The notes under the pieces are model-generated. The model saw nothing but the letters and a program-made list of their open reading frames with translations. It searched no databases and was not told the origin of the DNA. Positions 54,535-62,583 of a stretch of 64,000 nucleotides of DNA are shown piece after piece (the stretch's first letter is position 1; each line of letters starts with the position of its first letter). The translations under genes and the position numbers were made by a program. Origin of the DNA: Reichenbachiella agariperforans (GTDB lineage Bacteria > Bacteroidota > Bacteroidia > Cytophagales > Cyclobacteriaceae). The DNA lies in assembly GCF_900142205.1 (NCBI RefSeq), contig NZ_FRAA01000005.1, forward strand, positions 62,001 through 126,000, in the 5' to 3' direction.

Positions 54535-55185
54535 TTAAGCATTCCAGTTAGCAGGATCTTTCCTCCATGCCTCCAAAGATGCTTTGGCTTCTTCTTCTAT
54601 GTAATTTTCTTGTTTTGCAATATCAAGTAGTACATCATAGCCTGATAGCGTAAAATAATCCACCTCCGCTTCACTCAAGTTCTTATCTGCATCAGGGAAT
54701 CCATAGGTAAATATCGCTCCTAGTCCAAGCACCTTCATATTCGCCTCTCTGAGCGCCTCTATCGCTCGGATAGAACTACCACCTGTAGAGATCAAATCCT
54801 CTATCACTACTACATTTTTACCTTCCTGAATCCGCCCTTCGATTCTATTGGTCATCCCATGGGACTTGGCTTTGTCGCGCACATAGATGAATGGTAGATT
54901 CATCGCCTCTGCGATGATAGCACCCTGAGGTATCCCCGCAGTAGCCACACCAGCGATAACTTCCGCTTCTGGGTATCTCAATTTGATATCCTGTACGAAA
55001 GCATTTTTGATCATCGTACGCAGATCTGGATAAGACAGTGTCATACGGTTGTCACAGTAGATGGGTGAGTTCCATCCCGAACTCCATTTGAAAGGCTCGT
55101 TCGGACTTAGTTTGATGGCTTTAATGCGTAGCAACTCTGATGCGATTCTCGATCGAAGCGCGACGTTATTTCCTTGATTACTCAT
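54535..55185 (-). CDS. pyrE: Orotate phosphoribosyltransferase
   Basis: Adds phosphoribose from PRPP to orotate in UMP synthesis. 216 residues. The PRPP loop is VVVIEDLISTGGSSIRAIEAL, split here by one residue (NVVVIEDLIST plus GGSSIR). FKWSSGWNSPIYCDNR binds orotate, and AGVATAGIPQGAI is conserved. Divergent from the Nudix gene at 55278. Confidence 0.96.
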   Translation of the reverse strand: MSNQGNNVALRSRIASELLRIKAIKLSPNEPFKWSSGWNSPIYCDNRMTLSYPDLRTMIKNAFVQDIKLRYPEAEVIAGVATAGIPQGAIIAEAMNLPFIYVRDKAKSHGMTNRIEGRIQEGKNVVVIEDLISTGGSSIRAIEALREANMKVLGLGAIFTYGFPDADKNLSEAEVDYFTLSGYDVLLDIAKQENYIEEEAKASLEAWRKDPANWNA

Positions 55186-55277
55186 GATGCGAAATTAGCA
55201 ATTTTATAATCCATTTTGATAATTATATTCTCTAGACTTTTCTATTATTGTGCAACTAGTACTTTTTATTATTTTCT

Positions 55278-55961
55278 ATGAAAATCTACATCAATGATAT
55301 TCCAGTGCGCATTCGTGACGCGAGGAGAAAGGACATCAAGGAATATGATCTGAAACTGATAGATACCGAAAATATCATCCCGCTGGCAAAACTCAAAGGT
55401 CATGTTCTGATCCAAAACAAGAGTGACAGTGCGATCGATAAGTTGCTCAAAATCATGACGAACAAAAAGCATCACAAGCTAAAGAGTGTAGAAATAGTAG
55501 TCAAGAATAAACTCAAAGCCCAAGAGTATCTCATCTCTCACTTTAACCTTGTAGAAGCAGCTGGAGGGATTGTTGAAAAAGACGACAAAATACTCCTCAT
55601 CCATAGAAACAACCTTTGGGACATCCCAAAAGGGAAACTAGAAAAAAAAGAGACAAAGAAAGACGGAGCAGAACGTGAAGTAGAGGAAGAAACGGGCGCA
55701 AAAGTTAAAATCATAGAAAAAATCTGTGCTACATGGCACACCTACCTCATGAATCACAAATATGTGATCAAAAAAACCCATTGGTATCGCATGGAATGTC
55801 TAGATGACAGCAATATCAAGCCACAGAAAGAAGAGAATATTGACAAAGCACTATTTATGACTAATTCAGAGGTAGATATAGCCATGTATCACTCCTACCG
55901 CACGATCGAGCAAGTCGTCAAAAAATATCGTGAGATTATCTCTAAGAATGTCGAAGTGTAA
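55278..55961 (+). CDS. Nudix hydrolase with N-terminal extension
   Basis: 227 residues. Nudix box G119 to G140 with the REVEEE core (133-138), GxxxxxE preceded by DIPKGKLEKKE. About 95 residues precede the catalytic fold, more than in minimal Nudix proteins; this extension (MKIYINDIPVRIRDARR) is of unknown function. It hydrolyses nucleoside diphosphates linked to another moiety; the substrate is not predictable. Confidence 0.85.
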   Translation: MKIYINDIPVRIRDARRKDIKEYDLKLIDTENIIPLAKLKGHVLIQNKSDSAIDKLLKIMTNKKHHKLKSVEIVVKNKLKAQEYLISHFNLVEAAGGIVEKDDKILLIHRNNLWDIPKGKLEKKETKKDGAEREVEEETGAKVKIIEKICATWHTYLMNHKYVIKKTHWYRMECLDDSNIKPQKEENIDKALFMTNSEVDIAMYHSYRTIEQVVKKYREIISKNVEV

Positions 55962-55970
55962 CCTCAAAAA

Positions 55971-56429
55971 TCACAAATCATAAGGAACAAAAGGACTAAT
56001 ATCCCCCTCGTACTTATGTACTTCGCGAATGATGGTAGAGCTAATATGAGCGTACTCTGGCGAGGTGATCAAAAAGACAGTCTCCAGAGATGCGTTTAGG
56101 TAACGATTAACCTGCGAGATACTATTCTCATATTCGAAATCCGTCGTATTGCGTAATCCCCTAAGCAGATACCGTGCACCATGTTTTTTGGCTAGGGAAG
56201 CTGTGAGTTCATTATAAGTTATGACTTTAACTTTGTCTGTATCTGCAAAAACAGACTCAATTCGCTCGATCATGAAATCGATTTCAAAGTAACGTTGCTT
56301 TTTAGAATTATGCCCGATAGCAACGATTACCTCATCAAAGAGCCCCATCGCCCGACGAATAATATCCTCATGTCCTCTTGTAAAGGGGTCAAATGAACCT
56401 GGAAATAAAGCGATTTTCTTGTCAGCCAT
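55971..56429 (-). CDS. coaD: Phosphopantetheine adenylyltransferase
   Basis: Penultimate step of coenzyme A synthesis. From the ATG at 56429 it has 152 residues: FPGSFDPFTRGHEDI with the HxGH-like motif (TRGH), KHGARYLLRGLRNTTDFEYE and ISSTIIREVHKY. A further ATG upstream would overlap the DUF3822 gene and adds 7 residues; the inner start matches the family. Confidence 0.95.
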   Translation of the reverse strand: MADKKIALFPGSFDPFTRGHEDIIRRAMGLFDEVIVAIGHNSKKQRYFEIDFMIERIESVFADTDKVKVITYNELTASLAKKHGARYLLRGLRNTTDFEYENSISQVNRYLNASLETVFLITSPEYAHISSTIIREVHKYEGDISPFVPYDL

Positions 56430-56440
56430 GCTCTGAGACT

Positions 56441-57328
56441 TTAGTCGCAAAGATGCATACTGAACAGATCGATATGATGATGATCTGGAATCTCATCAAA
56501 CATGTAATTGAACTTTAGGAAAGATGGTTTCTTGCCTAAGGAAACGTTGCGAATATACTTGCGCAACAGCACGAGCGATTCTCCCTTCTCAGAAAGCGTG
56601 CCCCAGAAAACTACAGGCTGTGTACGTTGATCGAGATTAAACTCTTTGAACACCAGCATGACATACTTTAATAGTTCTTGGCTCGACTTGATAGAGAACT
56701 GGTTGTAGTAGTGTAGTTGATTATCTTGAGAAACAAATACATGTAGTACGTTTCTATCAAGAATGCAATAGACACCCTTACCCTCTTGCGCTCTCTGTCC
56801 CAATACTGCTTCTATCAGCGCACTACCTTGATGTAGTATAGTGATTTCTTTAGCTGGGTATAGGGATTGTATCCAGTTGACCAAACGCTTGTCTGACGCA
56901 AATGCGTTGACAACATTGGACGATTTGTGTTGGTAGTAATATTGCCCTTCTACATTAGGATTGACCACACAGTTCAGCTTCAGGTATTCACTGATAGACT
57001 CAGGAATAAAATGAGAAGTTGGTACCAACGAAAATTTATGACTTTTGAGAGATAGCTTTATCGAATCCCAAAAACCTGCTTTGAGCAGGTGATGATTCTC
57101 AAACAAGCTCGCCAGCACTTTGAGTCGTGCATTGACGGTTTTGATATCCAACAACGAAAAGTCCTCTACCAACAGGCAAGAGTTATCCTTAGTGTCTGTG
57201 ACACATATCTGAATATCTCTAATACCTATTTGCAGTAAAAGACAATAGTCGTGTAGTTTGTCTACATCGAACCTATTGTCTTTGACTCTTGATATTAGTT
57301 TGTATGACGTGGATTTTGCTGTCTCCAA
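56441..57328 (-). CDS. DUF3822 family protein
   Basis: 295 residues of the Bacteroidota DUF3822 family, an actin/ASKHA-like fold of unknown role that commonly sits beside coaD as here. Recognisable parts are LLLQIGIRDIQICVTD, FVSQDNQLHYYNQFSIKSS and the Tyr-rich ending LKFNYMFDEIPDHHH. The gap to coaD is 11 bases. Confidence 0.8.
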   Translation of the reverse strand: METAKSTSYKLISRVKDNRFDVDKLHDYCLLLQIGIRDIQICVTDTKDNSCLLVEDFSLLDIKTVNARLKVLASLFENHHLLKAGFWDSIKLSLKSHKFSLVPTSHFIPESISEYLKLNCVVNPNVEGQYYYQHKSSNVVNAFASDKRLVNWIQSLYPAKEITILHQGSALIEAVLGQRAQEGKGVYCILDRNVLHVFVSQDNQLHYYNQFSIKSSQELLKYVMLVFKEFNLDQRTQPVVFWGTLSEKGESLVLLRKYIRNVSLGKKPSFLKFNYMFDEIPDHHHIDLFSMHLCD

Positions 57329-57334
57329 AGTTGA

Positions 57335-57925
57335 TTACTCCCAGTTACCTGCGGTTGTTATATTAGTTCTTGATCCGAATCTCAATGGCTTTCTTGTTCT
57401 AGCCTCATTCTTTTCGTTTCTTGCTGGGTTAGTCGGTGCAGTATCCCATACTTCAACTACATCTACTTTTACACCACCTTTTTCGATTTCGTCTGCCCAC
57501 ATACCAAACTCGGCATCTTTAGTACCTGGTATCTTAGATAAGGTTTCAAGATTAAATTTCGGGTACTTTTTAGCAGAGAAAAGAGAATCTTTAACCGAGA
57601 CAGTTCCTAAAGTATCTAATTCTACGTAAACACTATCCGCACCATAGTCTAGGGTAATTATATGCTCGATTTTACTGATCAAATAGAACTCACCTGAATC
57701 GACAAAGCTTTTCAACTTACCCCAATCACTCGTGTAATTACCATTGACAGTTTGATAAGCGATCTGTGCCTCTCTAATCATAGACAATTTATTGATCACT
57801 CTATTCTCCATATTTTCTATTCTCTCCGTCTCAGTGATAGAAGTATATATGCTGCTTCCTAGGTAATATGCGATACCCAATGCGATGACAAGAAAGACGA
57901 CTGATATGATTTTAGTTTTCTCCAT
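57335..57925 (-). CDS. Membrane-anchored hypothetical protein
   Basis: 196 residues. N-terminal membrane segment (IISVVFLVIALGIAYYLGSSIY), then a helix with IREAQIAYQTVNGNYTSDWGKL. That helix resembles the beginning of a type IV pilin-like or minor secretin-associated protein, with a Trp-containing loop. The remainder is beta-rich (VYVELDTLGTVSVKDS). The C-terminus has KPLRFGSRTN. Family not recognised. It lies six bases before the DUF3822 gene and forms an operon with it and coaD. Confidence 0.55.
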   Translation of the reverse strand: MEKTKIISVVFLVIALGIAYYLGSSIYTSITETERIENMENRVINKLSMIREAQIAYQTVNGNYTSDWGKLKSFVDSGEFYLISKIEHIITLDYGADSVYVELDTLGTVSVKDSLFSAKKYPKFNLETLSKIPGTKDAEFGMWADEIEKGGVKVDVVEVWDTAPTNPARNEKNEARTRKPLRFGSRTNITTAGNWE

Positions 57926-57991
57926 TCGTAGTTCAATTTTTTGCAAGTATAAATATTTTTATAGTAATTCTGGTTTTAACCAAATGCTATT

Positions 57992-58483
57992 TTAGATATT
58001 CTTTTCAAATTTAAAAAATCCTCGAATAGCAAATAATTCGTCCATGTTTCGAAGCTTCTGAAACACAGGATGAAAGCAATCCAAATTATGATTTTGTATC
58101 TCTGAAACAGACCAAAAACGATAGTTTTGTAAGATTTGCTTCTCTGCCATTTCAGGATCACGACCAATTATAGGCTCTCCTATGAGCTGATCTATTTCGA
58201 AGAACAACTCGATAGCGTGCAAGGTATCATGCCTAAACTCATTCATAAACAAAAATGCTCCTGGCACTATATCAACTCCCAACTCCTCGCGAAACTCCTG
58301 AACCAATACATCCTCTAATCCCACCCCAAAATCAACCCCGCCACCTGGTGGCAACCATAGTTCATTCGCTGAGTTAAGACCACTATGATTTAGAAGTAAG
58401 ATACTATCCCCCTCCCTGTACAACCCCATGACACGTACGCGCACTTTGTTTCCAAAAATACTTTTAATTTCCTCACTGCACAT
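57992..58483 (-). CDS. Nudix hydrolase, ADP-ribose/NUDT-like
   Basis: 163 residues. The Nudix box begins at GGGVDFGVGLEDV and continues QEFREELGVDI, with REEL (EExGxD) at the core. The N-terminal part RVRVMGLYREGDSILLLNH is the usual strand pair. It differs from the other Nudix protein in the window (plus strand, 55278) and is not a close paralogue. Confidence 0.88.
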   Translation of the reverse strand: MCSEEIKSIFGNKVRVRVMGLYREGDSILLLNHSGLNSANELWLPPGGGVDFGVGLEDVLVQEFREELGVDIVPGAFLFMNEFRHDTLHAIELFFEIDQLIGEPIIGRDPEMAEKQILQNYRFWSVSEIQNHNLDCFHPVFQKLRNMDELFAIRGFFKFEKNI

Positions 58484-58503
58484 AGTAGACGATACTTATC
58501 ATT

Positions 58504-59928
58504 GTGTTTACAAAACATAAACCTATCGAATTGCCCTTACCCTCCGAAATATTAAAGAACAAATTTGAGCACGAACCTACCGCCAGTCAAGCCGCTATGT
58601 TCTTGCAGTTCGATCAATTCATTGCCTCTCGTGAGGAAAAACCTACTTTTGTACTCCAAGGCTATGCAGGAACTGGAAAAACAACCACCGTCGGTGCATT
58701 AGTCAAAACCCTACCGCTGTTCAATTACAAATTTGTTCTTCTAGCACCAACAGGTCGAGCAGCTAAGGTGATCAGCCAGTATTCCAAACGAACGGCCTTT
58801 ACCATCCACAAGCGTATCTATAAAACCAAAACAGACAAGGAGGATTTAGGGCCTGTCTTTAGCAAGACCAAAAACTACCAAAGCAATACGGTGTTCATTG
58901 TAGACGAAGCATCTATGATCAGTGCCGAATCAGACTATCAATCGGGTAGTCTGTTGAGCGATTTGATAGATTATGTTTTTGAGACACAAAACAACAAACT
59001 CATCTTGATTGGTGATACAGCACAGCTCCCGCCTGTGCATCAGTCCAAGAGTCTCGCACTGGACACGAGCTATCTTAGTGAGGTTTTTAATCTAAACGTA
59101 TATGGTAGCACCTTGACTGAGATCACTCGCCAAGCCGCAGATAGCGGCATATTAGTCAATGCCACTTCTCTAAGAAATGCTCTCGGAACTAAGAGTCAAA
59201 CACTCTCTTTACAAACCAAGTCCCATACGGATATCTACCGCATGACTTCCGAAAAACTAGAAGATGGTCTGCGCTACGCTCATGACAAATACGGAATAGA
59301 AAACACACTCGTCATTTGTCGATCCAACAAGAACGCTGTGATGTACAACCATTACATCCGAAACCAACTCCTCTACAGAGAGGGAGAACTCGAAGCAGGC
59401 GACCTACTCATGATCGCGCGAAATAATTACAGCTTTGCGACGGACGAAGTGCCCTCAGGTTTTCTGGCCAATGGTGACTTCATGGAGGTTCTCAAAATTA
59501 AGCGTGATGAAGAGCTACATGGCCTACGCTTCGCAGACCTAGAGATACAGCTTGTAGACTACCCAGATGTCAAACCCTTTGAAGTTAAGGTACTGCTAGA
59601 AGGCCTACATAGCTACAGCCCTTCTATGTCTCGGGAAGACAACCAGGCTCTCTACCGAAGTGTCCTCGCAGATTATGCAGATCTCCCTAGAGCGAAGCAA
59701 AAAGAAGCCATGAAGCAAGATCCTTATCTCAATGCACTACAAGTCAAATATGCTTATGCGCTCACTTGTCACAAGTCACAAGGTGGGCAGTGGGATGCGG
59801 TATTCGTGGATCAGGGTTATCTCGGTGAGGAATACGATGCAACGGATTTTATTCGATGGGCCTACACCGCCATGACTCGTGCTAAGACAGAATTGTTCTT
59901 GGTCAACTTTGACAAGAAGTTCTTTTAA
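58504..59928 (+). CDS. RecD-like (RecD2/Pif1-type) DNA helicase
   Basis: 474 residues, starting with GTG (58504). Walker A GYAGTGKT (53-60), Walker B VFIVDEASM, and the Q/T region LAPTGRAAKV are present. The UvrD-like C-terminal motif is YALTCHKSQGGQWDAVFVD, with WAYTAMTRAKTELFLV closing the fold. It is a superfamily 1B helicase without the N-terminal RecD2 domains, as common in Bacteroidota. It probably works in DNA repair. Confidence 0.9.
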   Translation: MFTKHKPIELPLPSEILKNKFEHEPTASQAAMFLQFDQFIASREEKPTFVLQGYAGTGKTTTVGALVKTLPLFNYKFVLLAPTGRAAKVISQYSKRTAFTIHKRIYKTKTDKEDLGPVFSKTKNYQSNTVFIVDEASMISAESDYQSGSLLSDLIDYVFETQNNKLILIGDTAQLPPVHQSKSLALDTSYLSEVFNLNVYGSTLTEITRQAADSGILVNATSLRNALGTKSQTLSLQTKSHTDIYRMTSEKLEDGLRYAHDKYGIENTLVICRSNKNAVMYNHYIRNQLLYREGELEAGDLLMIARNNYSFATDEVPSGFLANGDFMEVLKIKRDEELHGLRFADLEIQLVDYPDVKPFEVKVLLEGLHSYSPSMSREDNQALYRSVLADYADLPRAKQKEAMKQDPYLNALQVKYAYALTCHKSQGGQWDAVFVDQGYLGEEYDATDFIRWAYTAMTRAKTELFLVNFDKKFF

Positions 59929-60109
59929 CGTCGAACGACGCATTTGTTAAGGAGGGTTAACATTTTTTCACATCTCTAATAAAGAGATTTATTGACCAAT
60001 CAAAAGGATAATTGGACAGAAATTGCTTCTTTCGTAGATACAATTGAAATATTGACAGACAACGGACGAGTTTATTTCTCGTTTGTATTCGAACAAAAAA
60101 TCTAATAAA

Positions 60110-60535
60110 ATGAAAAGAAGCATATTCATACTCGCGTTGGTGCTCAGTACTATGACTACATGGGCTCAGGAAGGTGCAGAAGTAATCCCTGCAGGACCAC
60201 ACATCAGTTTCATCACCTCATCATATGATTTTGGGGACATCACACAAGGGGACAAAGTGAACTACACGTTTGAGTTCACTAATGATGGCAATCAACCCCT
60301 ACTCCTATCGAACGTCCAAACGACCTGCGGATGTACTGCCTCTAGCTGGCCAAGAGAAGCCATCGCTCCAGGAGAATCTAGCAAAATAGATGTAACGTTC
60401 AACAGCCGTGGTAAAATCGGTCACCAAAACAAAGTGATTACCATTACAAGCAACGCCAGTAACAATCCTGAGCGTGTAAAGATCGTTACCAACGTCCTCC
60501 CACCAGCTCCTATATCAGAAGAAGGAGATTCTTAA
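60110..60535 (+). CDS. DUF1573 secreted protein
   Basis: 141 residues. Signal peptide (SIFILALVLSTMTTWAQ), then an immunoglobulin-like DUF1573 domain: FITSSYDFGDITQGDKVNY, the characteristic NVQTTCGCTASSWPREAI with the CGC motif, and KIDVTFNSRGKIGHQNKVI. The ATG at 60110 is preferred over an upstream in-frame ATG because it makes the signal peptide compact. The role is unknown; the family is abundant in Bacteroidota. Confidence 0.85.
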   Translation: MKRSIFILALVLSTMTTWAQEGAEVIPAGPHISFITSSYDFGDITQGDKVNYTFEFTNDGNQPLLLSNVQTTCGCTASSWPREAIAPGESSKIDVTFNSRGKIGHQNKVITITSNASNNPERVKIVTNVLPPAPISEEGDS

Positions 60536-60556
60536 TCTCTACACCAAAATTTCGCT

Positions 60557-60606
60557 AAAACGGCTATTTGATGATCTCTCAAGATCATCAAATAGCCGTT
60601 TTTTAT
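60557..60606 (+). terminator. Terminator after the DUF1573 gene
   Basis: A perfect 21-bp stem with the loop CTCA (arms 60557-60577 and 60582-60602), followed by TTTTATTT. It starts 22 bases after the stop codon and is one of the strongest terminators in the window. Confidence 0.9.
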
Positions 60607-60848
60607 TTAATCCACACTCAAGATAAAGCTTCTATTACAGAATACCCCCTGTGAAGCGATCTTCACAGGGGGTAAAATTATACATCTATTTTATCCCTTT
60701 TTGGGATGAATGAATCAAGAAGCAGATCAGATAGAAGAGGTGAAAAATTCCTTTGCGATCTTTCAGGACAAACGTGGTGTACCTCGCTCCTACCAGATCC
60801 AGTCTCGCATAGCGACACATCGTCAAGGACTGATAAGATACCCACACC

Positions 60849-60881
60849 AGCCAACAGGTTACTCCAAGTTACCTGTTGGCT
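60849..60881. repeat. REP-like palindrome 4, distant from the RAYT gene
   Basis: Stem AGCCAACAGGT...ACCTGTTGGCT with the inner core GGTTACT-CCA-AGTTACC (one T-T mismatch). It keeps the GGTTACT core and the 3-nt loop of palindromes 2 and 3, but with a different outer stem (CCAACA/TGTTGG). It is 39 kb away from the RAYT gene. Confidence 0.6.
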
Positions 60882-60885
60882 AATC

Positions 60886-61149
60886 TTAGTACAGTCTTTC
60901 GATCATATGATTGAACCCCTCCACAACTTTGATGATTTCTCGGATATCTACCTCACCCTCTGGACTCTCCACTCTCAAGATGCGGTCACAATCGCCCAAG
61001 TCGAAATTAATACTCAGGTCAGGCCACTTGGCTGATAAATATCCCAAAATGCTACTGGCCTGCCCTTCATCGGTGACGTTGGTTTTAAATACTTCTACCG
61101 TAGACAAAAGTGGGTCAGCCTGAGGAATCAAGGTATCGCTCTGGTTCAT
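60886..61149 (-). CDS. Small HMA-like hypothetical protein, 87 residues
   Basis: 87 residues from the ATG at 61149. It has a ferredoxin-like beta-alpha-beta layout (VEVFKTNVTDEGQASSIL, LSINFDLGDCDRILRVES), like heavy-metal-associated domains but without the CxxC metal site, so metal binding is unlikely. The start overlaps the stop of the VOC gene (TAATG), and it is the last gene of the operon. Confidence 0.55.
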   Translation of the reverse strand: MNQSDTLIPQADPLLSTVEVFKTNVTDEGQASSILGYLSAKWPDLSINFDLGDCDRILRVESPEGEVDIREIIKVVEGFNHMIERLY

Positions 61150-61586
61150 TATTTCTCTCCACAGTTGAACATCCACTGCACTCTAAACTGATCAATGCAG
61201 CTCCCATAATAGTCCCCCCAAAACATCTCCTGAAGCTCTTGGGTCACCTGTCCGCCTTTGGACAACCCCTCAAACAAACGTTTGGTTTCTACACGGGTAT
61301 CCGGCTGGAGATTGATATAGGCATTGTTTCCAAAATTCAATTGGAACCCCATCGACTCAGGAGCGTCTGTCCCCATGAGGTTGTGACAGCCCAATATTTT
61401 CAGTTCGATATGCATGATTAGATTCTTGTCCTCTTCGGCCATAGGAGGCATCCCTTCTTGTGGAGGAATATCTCCAAACCGCATAGGACCATCTCCGAAG
61501 AATTCCCCTCCAAAAATGGACTTATAAAAATTGAATGCTTCCTCTGTGTTTCGAGAAAAATTGAGATAGGTGCTTACTGCTGCCAT
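61149..61586 (-). CDS. VOC/PhnB-like family protein
   Basis: 145 residues. Begins AAVSTYLNFSRNTEEAFNFYKSIFGG, the PhnB/3-demethylubiquinone-methyltransferase-like VOC opening. The later NLIMHIELKILGCHNLMG strand and the ending MFWGDYYGSCIDQFRVQWM (with WG-YYG-DQFG-type pattern) fit the family. It may be a glyoxalase-fold enzyme or binding protein. Confidence 0.85.
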   Translation of the reverse strand: MAAVSTYLNFSRNTEEAFNFYKSIFGGEFFGDGPMRFGDIPPQEGMPPMAEEDKNLIMHIELKILGCHNLMGTDAPESMGFQLNFGNNAYINLQPDTRVETKRLFEGLSKGGQVTQELQEMFWGDYYGSCIDQFRVQWMFNCGEK

Positions 61587-61684
61587 GGTTATTGGATTTA
61601 GTTTAAACTAATATATTTATTTCGCCAAGTTGGCGCTTAGCTCCTCTACTGATGTGGGTATTGAGAGGTGAATACCTAGAACCT

Positions 61685-62083
61685 TCATTGGGTAGTTTCT
61701 ATCACGTAAGAATGCATTTCTTTGATGATGGAGCTACCGGCACTGGCAAAGTGATACACATCACAAAAAGCGTAGGTCTTATCCGTCATCTTCATCTCCC
61801 CTTGGAGTGAAGCTTCTTTGCCATGGGTGATGATTGTATGTATAATCACTTCATCAGCTACATAGTTTTTCATGGCATTGATTGCTTTGGAGAACTGTTC
61901 CTTGCCTTGTATGGATTGGTCTCCGTAGATTTCCCAACGTATATCATCGCTGACGTGCTCGATAATGAAATCCACATCCCCTTTGGCAAATGCGATGTTA
62001 AAGTCTTTGAGAAAGCCCTTCTTAGGAGCGTTTCCACAGTCTGGGGTTATAGTTATTTTAGTCATTGTATCAATAGTTTTCAT
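61685..62083 (-). CDS. NTF2/SnoaL-like protein
   Basis: 132 residues of nuclear-transport-factor-2 fold: FLKDFNIAFAKGDVDFIIEHVS is the first helix pair, then DDIRWEIYGDQSIQGKEQF. Later strands are EVIIHTIITHGKEASLQGE and YAFCDVYHFASAGSSII. There is no signal peptide. It starts in the stop of the VOC gene at 62083 (ATGA-type overlap). Ligand unknown. Confidence 0.8.
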   Translation of the reverse strand: MKTIDTMTKITITPDCGNAPKKGFLKDFNIAFAKGDVDFIIEHVSDDIRWEIYGDQSIQGKEQFSKAINAMKNYVADEVIIHTIITHGKEASLQGEMKMTDKTYAFCDVYHFASAGSSIIKEMHSYVIETTQ

Positions 62084-62469
62084 CAATGATCGCTCATGTA
62101 TAAAAGATTCCACCGGTGCCCATCTAGATCAGCAAAGGCACAGCCGTACATCCATCCTTGAATATCAGCCGGCGGTGAAAATATTTCACCGCCTAGCGCT
62201 GCTACTTTCACAGCCATATCATCTACATATTCCTTGTCTGGTGCCCCTACCGAGATGAGAACTTCCGTACTCTTAGTGGTATCTGTGATGGTTTGTATAG
62301 CATATTTTTCGAACTGTGCGTGAGTCACCATCATGACAGGCACACCTCCGATTCTGAACCCAATCATGTCAGGAGCATCACGCAAGGCTTCAAAGCCTAA
62401 CTCACTAAAAAAGGCTTTCGTTTTCTCTAGGTCTTTTACCGGCAAGTTGAGCCACAAATCTTGTTTCAT
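62083..62469 (-). CDS. VOC family protein (glyoxalase/dioxygenase superfamily)
   Basis: 128 residues. Starts DLWLNLPVKDLEKTKAFFSELGF and ends MYGCAFADLDGHRWNLLYM, typical of the single-domain VOC fold with Glu/His metal ligands. First gene of a four-gene run of small ligand-binding proteins, divergent from the GlxA-type regulator. Confidence 0.85.
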   Translation of the reverse strand: MKQDLWLNLPVKDLEKTKAFFSELGFEALRDAPDMIGFRIGGVPVMMVTHAQFEKYAIQTITDTTKSTEVLISVGAPDKEYVDDMAVKVAALGGEIFSPPADIQGWMYGCAFADLDGHRWNLLYMSDH

Positions 62470-62583
62470 CTTTTATTGGTTTTTGATTGTATCAAAGCTC
62501 ATAAAAATCATATTCAAACACGCAGTGTCAATACGACATTGTAAGGGGTTGATCACGACAAGGTTAATTCGTAGCTTGCTCAT

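Larger units (their letters stand above)
60536..60885. other. Gene-poor stretch with three palindromes
   Basis: 350 bases. Contains the DUF1573 terminator (60557-60602), a perfect 14-bp inverted repeat at 60643-60674 (arm TACCCCCTGTGAAG, loop CGAT) without a T run, and a REP-like palindrome (60849-60881). A plus-strand frame at 60710-60883 could encode 57 residues starting MNQEADQIEEVKNSF. It runs through the last palindrome and is not accepted as a confident gene. Confidence 0.5.

Noticed and set aside
60706-61035. Plus-strand 109-residue frame over the end of the HMA-like gene
   Set aside because: Overlaps a better gene on the other strand and crosses a palindrome; only the shorter 57-codon frame is worth mentioning.
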